A stretch of 64,000 nt of DNA from Methanothermobacter tenebrarum. GTDB lineage: Archaea; Methanobacteriota; Methanobacteria; Methanobacteriales; DSM-23052. Shown piece after piece: positions 1-8,308 of the stretch. Positions within the stretch are counted from its first letter, which is position 1. Each line of letters begins with the position of its first letter. Under the pieces are notes generated by a model. It did no database searches and was not told the DNA's origin. It was given only the letters and a program-made list of their open reading frames with translations. The translations under genes and the position numbers were made by a program. The stretch covers positions 558,001 through 622,000 of the forward strand of contig NZ_AP025698.1 in NCBI RefSeq assembly GCF_023167465.1, given 5' to 3'.

Positions 1-425
1 ATCTCGGCTGGGGAACCCGCGCCTTCGATGATTATAAGATCATATTTTTCCCTTAGATTGTCCAGTGACTCCTTTATAGCTTTCAAGGCTCTTTTTCGGA
101 GTTTTCTCTGGTAATCATAAAAGTTCATGTCCCCGGCTGGTTTTCCATGGATTATAACATGTGATATGAAATCTTCCTTGGGTTTTAATAGTATAGGGTT
201 CATGTGATGTGATGGTTCAACACCGGCAGCCTCTGCTTGTAGAACCTGTGCCATTGCTATCTCCCTGTTCTCATTTGTCGTGTAGGAGTTGAGTGACATG
301 TTCTGTGATTTGAATGGGGCAACACTGTAGCCTTTCTTTGCGAATATCCTGCAAAGTGCAGCTACCATCACGCTTTTACCAGCACTTGATGATGTTCCCT
401 GGATCATTATACATTTTGCACCCAT
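1..425 (-). CDS. cbiP: Cobyric acid synthase CbiP/CobQ, N-terminal part (runs off the window)
   Basis: Glutamine-dependent amidase that amidates the corrin side chains of adenosyl-cobyrinate diamide in the cytoplasm during cobamide synthesis. The reverse strand reads from an ATG at 425 into MGAKCIMIQGTSSSAGKS, the family's dethiobiotin-synthetase-like P-loop (GTSSSAGKS), then FKSQNMSLNSY, NREIAMAQVLQAEAAG, HMNPILLKP and IIIEGAGSPAE, all in the expected order. Only about 141 residues lie in the window; the C-terminal glutamine amidotransferase domain is outside. Cobamides are needed by the methyltransferases of methanogenesis, by the B12-dependent ribonucleotide reductase at 20.9 kb and, through cbiF at 53.6 kb, the same pathway recurs in this window. 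Identification is firm; the completeness of the gene cannot be judged. Confidence 0.93.
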   Translation of the reverse strand, partial: MGAKCIMIQGTSSSAGKSVMVAALCRIFAKKGYSVAPFKSQNMSLNSYTTNENREIAMAQVLQAEAAGVEPSHHMNPILLKPKEDFISHVIIHGKPAGDMNFYDYQRKLRKRALKAIKESLDNLREKYDLIIIEGAGSPAE

Positions 426-500
426 ATGATGACTATCCCCCAGTGACTGTTACGTATATATATCCAATACTTAAGATAAAAAAGTAGTGAGGTTGATTTC

Positions 501-1256
501 ATGGAACCTTCCAACCATGAAGATATCTTCTTCAAATATTCTAAAAGTGCTAATCTCATAGTGAAAGATTCTATCATAGAAGAATATAATAGGGAATTCA
601 TAAAATTAATCGGCTTGCCAGAAGACAGGTTAAAAGAGCTTAGTCTTGGGGACATGGATATTAGGCTCCCAGGCGAATTCGTTGGGGATCTTCATATAAG
701 TCTCAAAGTTAATGGTTCAATTATACCAGTACTCATGACATGCGTACCCCTTGAGGATGGGAGATCATTCCTATCAATGAAACCAAGCGAAAAACTGCTA
801 GAGGGGTTTAAATCCGTCTTTGAGTCCACAGCTGACGCCATACTCATAGTAGATGAGGATGGTAGGATTTTCGAGGCGAACCCCTCATTCTATAGGATAT
901 TCGGTTATGAGCGTGATGAGATCATAGGCCATGAACTTACCCTTATAATACCACCAGAGTTTCATGAAGACTTTAAGGAGATGATGGATAAGTTCAAGAA
1001 GGAGGGTGAACATCCCCTCGCAGGTAGAATATTCGAAACTAGGAGTCGAAGGGCTGATGGAAGTATCATATCAGTTGAAATGTCATTAACCCCATGGACT
1101 TTCAATGGGGAAAACTATGTTACATCTATTATTAGGGATATCACCGAGAGGAAGAAGATGGAGGAAGAATTAAGGGCCAGCGAGGAGAAGTATCGTAGGA
1201 TAGTTGAAAAATTCATACAGAACGCACTTAAACTTATAGCTGAGATAAAAAAATAA
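501..1256 (+). CDS. PAS-domain sensor protein without an output domain
   Basis: 251-residue cytoplasmic protein with no signal peptide. Residues about 1-95 look like a diverged PAS-like module. Residues about 100-215 are a clear PAS domain (VFESTADAILIVDEDGRIFEANPSF, FGYERDEIIGH, RRADGSIISVEMSLTPW) ending in a PAC motif (SIIRDITERKKMEEEL). In the usual histidine kinases the next segment, beginning ASEEKYRRIVE, leads into another PAS or a kinase core; here it stops after a short helix (FIQNALKLIAEIKK), so there is no HisKA, HATPase or GGDEF domain. The ATG follows a weak GAGGTTGAT site. It is divergent from cbiP. It could be a free-standing sensor that acts on another kinase, or a truncated kinase. 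The ligand cannot be inferred. Confidence 0.8.
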   Translation: MEPSNHEDIFFKYSKSANLIVKDSIIEEYNREFIKLIGLPEDRLKELSLGDMDIRLPGEFVGDLHISLKVNGSIIPVLMTCVPLEDGRSFLSMKPSEKLLEGFKSVFESTADAILIVDEDGRIFEANPSFYRIFGYERDEIIGHELTLIIPPEFHEDFKEMMDKFKKEGEHPLAGRIFETRSRRADGSIISVEMSLTPWTFNGENYVTSIIRDITERKKMEEELRASEEKYRRIVEKFIQNALKLIAEIKK

Positions 1257-1275
1257 TAAAATAAATAAATGTTAG

Positions 1276-1286
1276 AAAAATATTTA
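1276..1286 (+). promoter_or_regulatory. TATA-box candidate for lonB
   Basis: AAAAATATTTA lies in the AT-rich gap between the PAS gene and lonB. A start of transcription about 25 bp downstream would leave a leader of roughly 50 nt carrying the GGGGAGGAA site before the lonB ATG. This is an inference from spacing only. Confidence 0.4.
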
Positions 1287-1359
1287 ACCTATGAAAAACA
1301 TCTTAGTATCATAGTGATTATTTTTTTAATCTCAAAATAGGGGAGGAATCTGGATAAAA

Positions 1360-3252
1360 ATGACAAGCGAGGTTAAAAAGGCTAACATGAAAGAATCATT
1401 CTCATATGAAACTTCAAAGGACATACCAGTACCCAAAAGATTAATAGATCAAATAATAGGCCAGGAAGAAGCGGTTGAGACGATAAAGAAGGCTGCTGAG
1501 CAACGCCGTAACGTACTACTCATCGGAGAACCAGGCGTCGGGAAATCAATGCTCGCAAAGGCAATGGCAGAACTACTACCAAGGGAACAACTCCAGGATA
1601 TACTAGTATACCCCAACCTCGACGACCCAAACAATCCCATAATCAGCACAGTACCAGCCGGTGAAGGTAAAAGGATCGTGATGAGCCACAAAAACAGGGC
1701 AAGAGCCCAAGAAGAAAAGAAAAACCTCTTCATGATCGCTATAATAAGCTTCATACTCCTCATGGGGTTCATGCTCAAACAATTCCTCGCAGCCATAATA
1801 GCAGCAGGGATAATATTCCTAGCACTACAACAAATGAGACCACAGAAGACAATAATGGTACCAAAACTATTAATAAACAACGAAGGGAAAAAAACAGCAC
1901 CATTCGTCGACGCAACAGGAGCACACGCAGGCGCACTACTAGGCGACGTAAGACACGACCCATACCAATCAGGAGGCCTCGGAACCCCAGCACATGAAAG
2001 AGTAGAAGCAGGGATGATACACAAAGCCCACAAAGGAGTGCTATACATCGATGAAATAGGTACAATGAAGATGAAAACACAACAAGAACTCCTAACAGCA
2101 ATGCAAGACAAAAAATATTCAATCACAGGACAAAGCGAAACCAGCAGCGGGGCCATGGTAAGATCACAGGCAGTACCATGCGACTTCGTACTTGTAGCCT
2201 CAGGTAACCTACACGTGCTCGAGGGAATGCACCCAGCACTACGCTCAAGGATAAGAGGCTATGGATACGAGGTTTACATGAAAGACACCATGCCAGACAC
2301 CCCAGAGAACAGACAAAAACTTGTACAATTCGTGGCCCAAGAAGTGGAAAAGGATGGGCGTATACCACACTTCAACAAGGACGCCATAAAAGAGATCATA
2401 AGGGAAGCCCAGCGAAGAGCAGGTAAGAAAGATTCACTAACATTAAGATTAAGGGATCTTGGAGGCCTCGTAAGGGCGGCTGGTGACATTGCAAAGAGTG
2501 AAGGCGCGGAACTCGTATCCAAAAAACACGTACTAAAGGCGAAGAAACTCGCAAGGACCCTCGAACAACAGATAGCGGACAGATACATCACCCAAAAGAA
2601 AAAATATAGCGTATTCAAATCCCATGGGAGTGAAGTCGGTAGAGTGAACGGTCTTGCAATCATAGGAGATCGTAGTGGTATAATCTTACCCATAGCAGCC
2701 GAGGCAGCCCCCGCACAGAGCAAAGAGGAAGGTAGAATCATAGCAACAGGTAAACTAGGTGATATAGCCAAGGAAGCCGTCCAGAACGTAAGTGCACTCA
2801 TCAAAAAATACACCGGAACAGACATCTCCAACTATGACATACACATACAATTCCTACAAGCCTATGAAGGCGTGGAAGGTGACAGTGCAAGCGTATCAGT
2901 CGCGACAGCAGTAATATCAGCCCTCGAAGAGATACCAGTAGACCAGTCAGTGGCCCTTACAGGATCACTAAGCATAAGAGGTGATGTACTACCGGTTGGT
3001 GGCGTCACAGGCAAGATAGAAGCCGCAGCAGAAGCAGGAATAAAGAAAGTCTTAATCCCCAAGGCTAACATGGATGACGTGATGATCGAAAAGAAATATG
3101 AGGGTAAAATAGAGATAATACCAGTGAAAAGCCTAGGGGATGTTCTTGAACATGCGCTCATTGGTAAGGGTAAGGAGAGTCTAATAGAGAAGATGCAAAG
3201 GATAAGCGATATCATGCCAAAGGGTATAATAAAGAACCCCACAACCCACTAA
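1360..3252 (+). CDS. lonB: Archaeal membrane-anchored ATP-dependent protease LonB
   Basis: Processive ATP-dependent protease tethered to the inner face of the membrane, the main Lon-type quality-control protease of archaea. In order: AAA+ Walker A GEPGVGKS at residues about 56-63; two closely spaced membrane segments inserted in the AAA+ module at about 123-157; Walker B VLYIDEIG at about 227-234; AAA lid; and a C-terminal S16 protease domain with catalytic Ser in GDSAS (about 509) and Lys in TGGVTGKIEAA-type context (about 552), so the Ser-Lys dyad is intact. Length 630 is normal for LonB. The ATG at 1360 lies 13 nt after GGAGG, slightly long; an ATG at 1387 is the alternative. It overlaps convergent prs by 4 bp. 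Confidence 0.96.
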   Translation: MTSEVKKANMKESFSYETSKDIPVPKRLIDQIIGQEEAVETIKKAAEQRRNVLLIGEPGVGKSMLAKAMAELLPREQLQDILVYPNLDDPNNPIISTVPAGEGKRIVMSHKNRARAQEEKKNLFMIAIISFILLMGFMLKQFLAAIIAAGIIFLALQQMRPQKTIMVPKLLINNEGKKTAPFVDATGAHAGALLGDVRHDPYQSGGLGTPAHERVEAGMIHKAHKGVLYIDEIGTMKMKTQQELLTAMQDKKYSITGQSETSSGAMVRSQAVPCDFVLVASGNLHVLEGMHPALRSRIRGYGYEVYMKDTMPDTPENRQKLVQFVAQEVEKDGRIPHFNKDAIKEIIREAQRRAGKKDSLTLRLRDLGGLVRAAGDIAKSEGAELVSKKHVLKAKKLARTLEQQIADRYITQKKKYSVFKSHGSEVGRVNGLAIIGDRSGIILPIAAEAAPAQSKEEGRIIATGKLGDIAKEAVQNVSALIKKYTGTDISNYDIHIQFLQAYEGVEGDSASVSVATAVISALEEIPVDQSVALTGSLSIRGDVLPVGGVTGKIEAAAEAGIKKVLIPKANMDDVMIEKKYEGKIEIIPVKSLGDVLEHALIGKGKESLIEKMQRISDIMPKGIIKNPTTH

Positions 3253-4112
3253 TCCCCTTTTAGAGCTTCTGCTATAAGCGGGGCCACTGATACGATGCTG
3301 ACCTCTGATTTTATAGTGTCAGTGGCTATAACCTCATCCACACCCGTTGAGAATATCCTCAGGAGGGCGTCGCCAACGAGCACAGGATGTACACAGGCTA
3401 CCTTGACCTCCTTAGGACCTTGAGTGTGGAGTATCCTAGAAGCATTGACGATGGTACCCCCCGTGCTGATAATATCATCAACTATTATAACACTTCTACC
3501 CTCTACATCAAAATTTTTGAGGCGTGTCTCCACCCTCTCGGGTGAGATGCGCACCTTTTCCATATAATCATATTCACAGCCTATTATCCTAGCCATACTC
3601 CTCGCATGATCCAGGGCGCCTTTATCAGGTGCGATTATGATAGGATCATCAACCCCCACGGATAAATGTTCTGCAAGGAGTGGTATAGCTGAAAGCTCAT
3701 AAACTGGAATATTGAAAAAATTGATTATATCATGCTCATGTAAATTGACGGAGAATACTTCATCAGCACCCGCAGCTTCCAATAGTTCTGCTATTATCTT
3801 CACAGAGACAGCCTCGCCAGGTTTAAACTTTTTGTCCTGTCTTGAATACCCAAGGTATGGTATCACGGCCTTCACTTTATCCGCGCCGATATCCTTAAGA
3901 TTTTTTATTATTAAAAATAATTCCATGAAATTTTCATCCTGGGGATACCCTGTTGATTGGATGACAACAACCTCATCGGGGATTTCACCCTTTATCCTAA
4001 CGTATCTCTCACCATCAGGGAACTTATGTGTTTCTATTGGACACAATTGATCGTTTAGTAGATTAGCAACCTTCGCGGCCAAATTTTGAGATGCGGAACC
4101 CCCTATTATCAA
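3249..4112 (-). CDS. prs: Ribose-phosphate pyrophosphokinase (PRPP synthase)
   Basis: Makes PRPP from ribose 5-phosphate and ATP for nucleotide, histidine and tetrahydromethanopterin-type pathways. Visible family motifs are FPDGERYVRIKG, the flexible-loop segment GYSRQDKKFKPGE, the regulatory/Mg segment VNLHEHDI, and the PRPP loop VIIVDDIISTGGTI. The frame is open to a GTG at 4148, but a TTG at 4112 follows GGTGAT with a 4-nt spacer, the arrangement used all over this window, and gives the N-terminus MIIGGSASQNLA expected for archaeal Prs (287 residues). It is divergent from hypA and shares a promoter region with it. RpiA, which makes its substrate, is at 57.2 kb. Confidence 0.93.
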   Translation of the reverse strand: MIIGGSASQNLAAKVANLLNDQLCPIETHKFPDGERYVRIKGEIPDEVVVIQSTGYPQDENFMELFLIIKNLKDIGADKVKAVIPYLGYSRQDKKFKPGEAVSVKIIAELLEAAGADEVFSVNLHEHDIINFFNIPVYELSAIPLLAEHLSVGVDDPIIIAPDKGALDHARSMARIIGCEYDYMEKVRISPERVETRLKNFDVEGRSVIIVDDIISTGGTIVNASRILHTQGPKEVKVACVHPVLVGDALLRIFSTGVDEVIATDTIKSEVSIVSVAPLIAEALKGD

Positions 4113-4149
4113 GATGATCACCCTTGCAAAGAATATTTTAATATTCACA

Positions 4150-4190
4150 TAGACTTTATATTAACTCCCCTCATAGATAATATAAATCCC
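4150..4190. promoter_or_regulatory. Divergent promoter region prs / hypAB
   Basis: The prs-hypA gap contains an AATATAAAT element at about 4179-4187 reading toward hypA, about 40 bp before its start, and a second element (GTTAATATAAAG on the minus strand, about 4153-4164) reading toward prs. Both have spacings expected for archaeal TATA boxes with short leaders. Confidence 0.45.
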
Positions 4191-4223
4191 TACTCATATT
4201 AGACTCTGAGAGGTGTGAACCCT

Positions 4224-4595
4224 TTGCATGAACTTTCAATGGCTGATGCCATTATAAAAACAGTTATTGACGCCGCTGAGAAGAACAACGCCATAGAAGT
4301 ATTAGAGGTTACAATTGAAATTGGAGAGTTAACACTCCTTAACCCAGAGCAGATAAAATTCATATTAGAAGTTTTAAGTGAAGACACTATACTAGAGGGT
4401 GCGAAATTTAACATTGAAATAATACCCGCCAGGATAGAATGCCCCTGCGGATATAATGGTAGGATAACCTCTAATGATGAACTGGACCATTATAATCCGA
4501 TAATTTCATGTCCATCCTGTGGTGGGGGCGAGTTTAAGATAATTGATGGGAGAGAATGCAACATCAAGAACATAAAAATTGAAAAGGAGGAATAA
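4224..4595 (+). CDS. hypA: Hydrogenase nickel-insertion protein HypA
   Basis: Nickel metallochaperone that works with HypB to load nickel into [NiFe] hydrogenases. The start is set by biochemistry: HypA binds nickel through its N-terminal Met-His-Glu, and only the TTG at 4224, 8 nt after GAGAGGTG, yields MHELSMA. The upstream GTG at 4215 would bury this motif. The C-terminal zinc ribbon is present, but its first knuckle reads ECPCG (Cys-x-Cys) rather than the usual Cys-x2-Cys; the second is CPSCGG. The protein ends in the family's RECNIKNIKIEKEE-type tail. It sits directly before hypB, whose RBS lies inside the hypA 3' end. Confidence 0.94.
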   Translation: MHELSMADAIIKTVIDAAEKNNAIEVLEVTIEIGELTLLNPEQIKFILEVLSEDTILEGAKFNIEIIPARIECPCGYNGRITSNDELDHYNPIISCPSCGGGEFKIIDGRECNIKNIKIEKEE

Positions 4596-4596
4596 C

Positions 4597-5244
4597 ATGC
4601 ACAAAATTGCAGAGGTGGAAATACAGAATGATATACTGATAGCTAACAAAAAACTTGCAAAACGTAATCAGAGACTACTTGACAAGGCAGGGGTCTTCGC
4701 AATAGACTTCCTCGGGGCTGTGGGCTCAGGCAAAACCACACTCATAGAAAAGCTCATAGAAAAGATGGATTATTCAATAGGCGTTATAGCAGGTGACATT
4801 ATAAGCAAATTTGACGCTGAAAGAGTTAAACGATACAACATACCAGTAGTGGGCCTTAACACTGGAAAAGAATGCCACCTCGACGCTCACCTAGTAGAAC
4901 ACGGTCTCGAGGATCTCCCACTCGATAAAATAGACCTACTGTTCATAGAAAATGTGGGAAATCTCATATGTCCAGTTGATTTTGATCTTGGTTCACATAT
5001 GAGGATAGTTATCATAAGCGCCACAGAAGGCGACGACACCGTCCAAAAACACCCACTAATCTTCAAAGAGGCAGATCTTGTAATAATAAACAAGGTAGAC
5101 CTTGCAGATGCAGTTGGCGCAGACATTGACAAAATGGTGGAAGACGTATCAAGGATCAACCCCCACGTAAAGGTCATAAAAACTAGCCTAAAAAATGATG
5201 AAGGCATCGAAGAGATTATAGAAGCCATCCTAGAGGCCATGTAA
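4597..5244 (+). CDS. hypB: Hydrogenase maturation GTPase HypB
   Basis: SIMIBI-class GTPase that supplies energy for nickel delivery to [NiFe]-hydrogenase precursors. Motifs: P-loop GAVGSGKTT at residues about 39-47, the metal-binding segment TGKECHLDAHLV where Cys and His ligands sit at the dimer interface, ENVGNLICP, and the guanine-specificity motif NKVDLAD. The ATG at 4597 is 6 nt after AAGGAGG; an in-frame upstream ATG at 4579 lies inside hypA and is less likely. There is no N-terminal His-rich nickel-storage stretch. It is translationally coupled to hypA (1-nt gap). It would serve the F420-reducing and other hydrogenases of a hydrogenotrophic methanogen. Confidence 0.96.
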   Translation: MHKIAEVEIQNDILIANKKLAKRNQRLLDKAGVFAIDFLGAVGSGKTTLIEKLIEKMDYSIGVIAGDIISKFDAERVKRYNIPVVGLNTGKECHLDAHLVEHGLEDLPLDKIDLLFIENVGNLICPVDFDLGSHMRIVIISATEGDDTVQKHPLIFKEADLVIINKVDLADAVGADIDKMVEDVSRINPHVKVIKTSLKNDEGIEEIIEAILEAM

Positions 5245-5266
5245 CCCCCCCCAATTTGGTGATCAC

Positions 5267-6295
5267 GTGAAAGTATGGATCGACATAACAAACGCACCCC
5301 ATGTAAGATTTTTCAAGAATATCATAGAATACCTACAAGGAGAAGGGGAAAATGTCATTATAACCACGCGCAAATTCGGGGACATACACAAATTAATGAA
5401 ATTATTCGGATTCGATTTCATATCAATAGGCAAACACGGAGTCTCACTAGCCGAAAAACTAAAAGAGAGCACAGAAAGAGCCTACAAGCTTTCAAAGTTG
5501 ATAATAGAAGAGAAACCGGATGTTGGAGTGTCAAAGCATTCAATAGAACTTCCAAGGGTGACCTTCGGCCTCAAAATCCCCAGTGTCTACATACTCGATA
5601 ATGAACATGCACTAGCCGCTAACAAACTCACACTACCATTATGTGAAAGGATAATAATGCCAAAGGTAATAAACATCTGGGATGTTATAAAAACAGGCGC
5701 AGACCCAAACTCCATAATACGCTACAAGGGCACATCAGAAATCCTACACTTCCAAAATTTCAAATACAATGATAAAATATTCCAAGACCTTAAACTGGAA
5801 CTGAAAAAAGAAAAAACCATCCTAATGCGGCCAGAACCCGCCCTGGCATCATACCTGGACGCTGATTGCCACAAATCAGTCCTCACACCCATAGTTGAAA
5901 TACTAAAAGACCATGCCAACATACTCGTCATACCAAGATTCAAAGAACAAGCCGAACTATTCAAGGGATACGAGAACGTGACAATCCTCAAACCACCAGT
6001 AGACACCTTCAGCCTAATGAAAAAATGCGATCTCATGATAGGAGCCGGGGGCACCATGAACCGTGAAGCTGCACTATTAGGGACCCCAGTTATATCATGT
6101 TACCCAGGCAAACCATTAGCAGTAGACAAATTCTACATAGAGAACGGCCTCATGCACAGATCAACTGACGTGGATGAAATAGTAAAACTAGCCCTAAGAT
6201 TACTATTAGATGATAAAAAACCGCCAAAAATAAAAACAGATAACCTATTTAAAATAATAATCGAAAATATTTACAATGCAGCTAATAAGAGTTAG
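5267..6295 (+). CDS. DUF354 family protein, glycosyltransferase-like
   Basis: 342 residues opening with MKVWIDITNAPHVRFF, the hallmark N-terminus of the DUF354 family. The fold is expected to be a GT-B glycosyltransferase: an N-terminal nucleotide-fold half and a C-terminal half with GAGGTMNREAALLGTPVIS, like the nucleotide-sugar loop of MurG or GT1 enzymes. No signal peptide. The start is a GTG at 5267 overlapped by GGTGATCAC. It follows hypB by 22 nt on the same strand, and its TAG stop abuts the 3' end of tRNA-Ala on the other strand. Substrate unknown; a role in surface glycan or glycolipid synthesis is inference. Confidence 0.85.
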   Translation: MKVWIDITNAPHVRFFKNIIEYLQGEGENVIITTRKFGDIHKLMKLFGFDFISIGKHGVSLAEKLKESTERAYKLSKLIIEEKPDVGVSKHSIELPRVTFGLKIPSVYILDNEHALAANKLTLPLCERIIMPKVINIWDVIKTGADPNSIIRYKGTSEILHFQNFKYNDKIFQDLKLELKKEKTILMRPEPALASYLDADCHKSVLTPIVEILKDHANILVIPRFKEQAELFKGYENVTILKPPVDTFSLMKKCDLMIGAGGTMNREAALLGTPVISCYPGKPLAVDKFYIENGLMHRSTDVDEIVKLALRLLLDDKKPPKIKTDNLFKIIIENIYNAANKS

Positions 6296-6369
<74 letters not shown>

Positions 6370-6388
6370 CCCATATCCTAAGAGTATT

Positions 6389-6412
6389 ATCAGACTATTA
6401 ATCAGACTATTA
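6389..6412. repeat. Perfect tandem duplication of a 12-bp unit
   Basis: ATCAGACTATTA occurs twice head to tail between the tRNA-Ala 5' end and the acetyltransferase promoter (AT-rich box about 6413-6425). It lies where both divergent promoters should be, so it could be a duplicated regulator site or simple slippage. Confidence 0.6.
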
Positions 6413-6456
6413 TATTATTTAAATTTAACCCCCCCACACACGATAGGTGGTATATT

Positions 6457-6936
6457 TTGAATATTAGAAACGTTAAGGAAAGGGATTTCACTAGGATAGC
6501 GGAACTCGCACAGAAATGTAAGCCCATGGCCACAGAGAGAAACTCTATATATCATTTATTCACGAAATTTTTCTCAAGCACATCATTTGTAGCAGAAAAA
6601 AACCAGAGGATAATAGGATTCCTCCTAGGATTCATATCACAAGACAACCCAAAAGAGGCCTATATACACCTTTTATGTGTTCATCCAAGATATAGGGGCG
6701 AGGGCATAGCATCCAAACTCCTAGGAGAATTTATAGAAACAGTTAAAAAGAAGAATATCAGGAGAATATCCCTTATAACAAAACCAATAAACAAAAAGGC
6801 GATATCATTTTACAGGAAACACGGATTTAAGGACTACAAGGGCCCCCAAACTAGAAAAATTGGGGATGTGAATGTTTTCAAGGACTATAATGGTGAAAGG
6901 GAAGACATGGTCCTCTTTGAAAAATCTCTGAAGTGA
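6457..6936 (+). CDS. GNAT-family N-acetyltransferase
   Basis: 159-residue cytoplasmic protein with the GNAT acetyl-CoA-binding core: LLCVHPRYRGEGIASKLLGEF (motif A, R/Q-x2-G-x-G/A) near residues 70-90, a preceding beta strand with EAYIHLL, and motif B KAISFYRKHGFKDYK. The start is a TTG at 6457 about 8 nt after AGGTGGT. It most resembles RimI-type or small-molecule acetyltransferases, but nothing in the sequence identifies the substrate. It is a single gene with its own AT-rich promoter just downstream of the 12-bp tandem repeat. Confidence 0.85.
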   Translation: MNIRNVKERDFTRIAELAQKCKPMATERNSIYHLFTKFFSSTSFVAEKNQRIIGFLLGFISQDNPKEAYIHLLCVHPRYRGEGIASKLLGEFIETVKKKNIRRISLITKPINKKAISFYRKHGFKDYKGPQTRKIGDVNVFKDYNGEREDMVLFEKSLK

Positions 6937-7225
6937 ATCCCCCACCTATCAGATGAGGCCCCCAGCGCTTAGGAAAAATTTTATTCTTCCCCCACATTAC
7001 ATATTGAGAGACCACTCCCATATCTTAAGATACTAGAGGTATGTTTACAGGGACATTCAAAACCGGGGCTGGGGACACGCTCCAAGGAACAATTTTCAGA
7101 GGCTGTATTTAAGTCTACGGCTCTTGTCATCTCCCCATTGTATGGGGGTTTTCTTGGAGAATGAGATAAAATTATTTATGTAAGGTTAATCTATATGGGG
7201 ATTAAAGTTACAGGGGGAGAGTAGA
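6937..7225. other. Intergenic stretch with a possible worn insertion-element end
   Basis: No gene is visible. At about 7058-7075 the word CCGGGGCTGGGGACAC resembles the CCGGGGCTGGGACA found in the TnpB 3' region of the elements at 12.7 and 42.6 kb. At about 7132-7150 CTCCCCATTGTATGGGGG resembles their terminal palindrome. There is no clean right end (TTCAC) and no LE hairpin. The last 40 bp carry the leader of the next gene, with GGGGGAGAG before its TTG start. Confidence 0.3.
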
Positions 7226-8305
7226 TTGCAATTAATCCCTCAAAACCATCTTCAACTGATAATAGAAATAGCGATAATATTGTATGCCGGTATGATATTC
7301 CTATTTAATCTCGCCCCTATTTCACTAGGCTTTTTACTTTTCCTTTGCCTCCTTCTCGGTGTTATCTTCAATGTAATGTTCGGAGTAGATATAATATCCC
7401 TTTTCACATCATTTGGACAACAAGAGTATACCCACCCCTTCGGGCCCTTGGCCCTTATGACGATGATAACTGCACTGGCAGCTATAAACATGATGGAGGA
7501 CGCGGGTGTTGATGTCAGAGGTTTAAGAGGATTCCTATACATTCTCATAGCAGGTATAACAATATTCGGGGGGCTGATGCACCGATCCTTCCTCCTTTTA
7601 TGGCTTCTTGGATTATTCATAGGCCTGATCATAATCTCAAAATCCTTCCGGAGAGAATCAGTCTTCACACTTAAAAGGATTATCTTATTCATCCTAATAG
7701 TTATAGGAGCATTCAGCTCCATTGAATTAATTTCGAGGGTCCTTCAAATGCCCATTTTAAGCCCATATCTTAGGATAATAAGGATAGAAGAGAATGCCAT
7801 CCCAAGCATAAAGATGGTGCTTAAGAACACTTATCTTATCGGGCACGATCCATCATCATCCTACTGGGGGGATGCATCCAAGGGTTTCGCAGATGGATAC
7901 ATTTCACTGCCAATATCCCTAATATTATTCTTTGGATTGCCATTACCAATATTCTATGGTGTACTAGTAAGCAAGAAGGATGTAATAGATTACATGCTCC
8001 CAGGGATATTTGGTTGGGCTTATGACTTCGGATACCTTACATTATTCTTTTTCCTGGTCTGGTGTATCGGTATCATAATACTAGGTTTCAAACTGCTTCG
8101 AATGTACAGGTCTAAGAGGGAAGAAGGATTAAAAAGTTATCTTGGAAGGGAGGCCCTACTTATAGGTTCCCTGACAGCATTCATATCCCAGGCTATTATA
8201 GGCCTTTTCATAGTTAATCGGAGTATAAATGGAACAGCACTTTTAACCTTCATATTCCTAAGTTCATTGATACTAGCCCATATAGTTAAAATAAAGGAAG
8301 TGTAA
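7226..8305 (+). CDS. Polytopic membrane protein of unknown function
   Basis: 359 residues with about nine or ten hydrophobic segments, spread from the N-terminus (IIEIAIILYAGMIFLF) to the C-terminus (LLTFIFLSSLILAHIV). A soluble loop of roughly 50 residues near the middle contains LIGHDPSSSYWGDASKGFADGYISLP, which looks conserved or functional rather than random. The start is a TTG after GGGGGAGAG. It is the first gene of a tight run: DUF1890 starts within 4 nt of its stop and DUF1894, metE, thyA and mch follow. I do not recognise a transporter family. Linkage suggests a methanogen-specific housekeeping role. Confidence 0.7.
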   Translation: MQLIPQNHLQLIIEIAIILYAGMIFLFNLAPISLGFLLFLCLLLGVIFNVMFGVDIISLFTSFGQQEYTHPFGPLALMTMITALAAINMMEDAGVDVRGLRGFLYILIAGITIFGGLMHRSFLLLWLLGLFIGLIIISKSFRRESVFTLKRIILFILIVIGAFSSIELISRVLQMPILSPYLRIIRIEENAIPSIKMVLKNTYLIGHDPSSSYWGDASKGFADGYISLPISLILFFGLPLPIFYGVLVSKKDVIDYMLPGIFGWAYDFGYLTLFFFLVWCIGIIILGFKLLRMYRSKREEGLKSYLGREALLIGSLTAFISQAIIGLFIVNRSINGTALLTFIFLSSLILAHIVKIKEV

Positions 8306-8308
8306 TTG

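Noticed and set aside
1449..2831. Several long minus-strand frames under lonB
   Set aside because: They mirror the codon pattern of lonB, lack RBS and show low-complexity Ser/Leu sequence.
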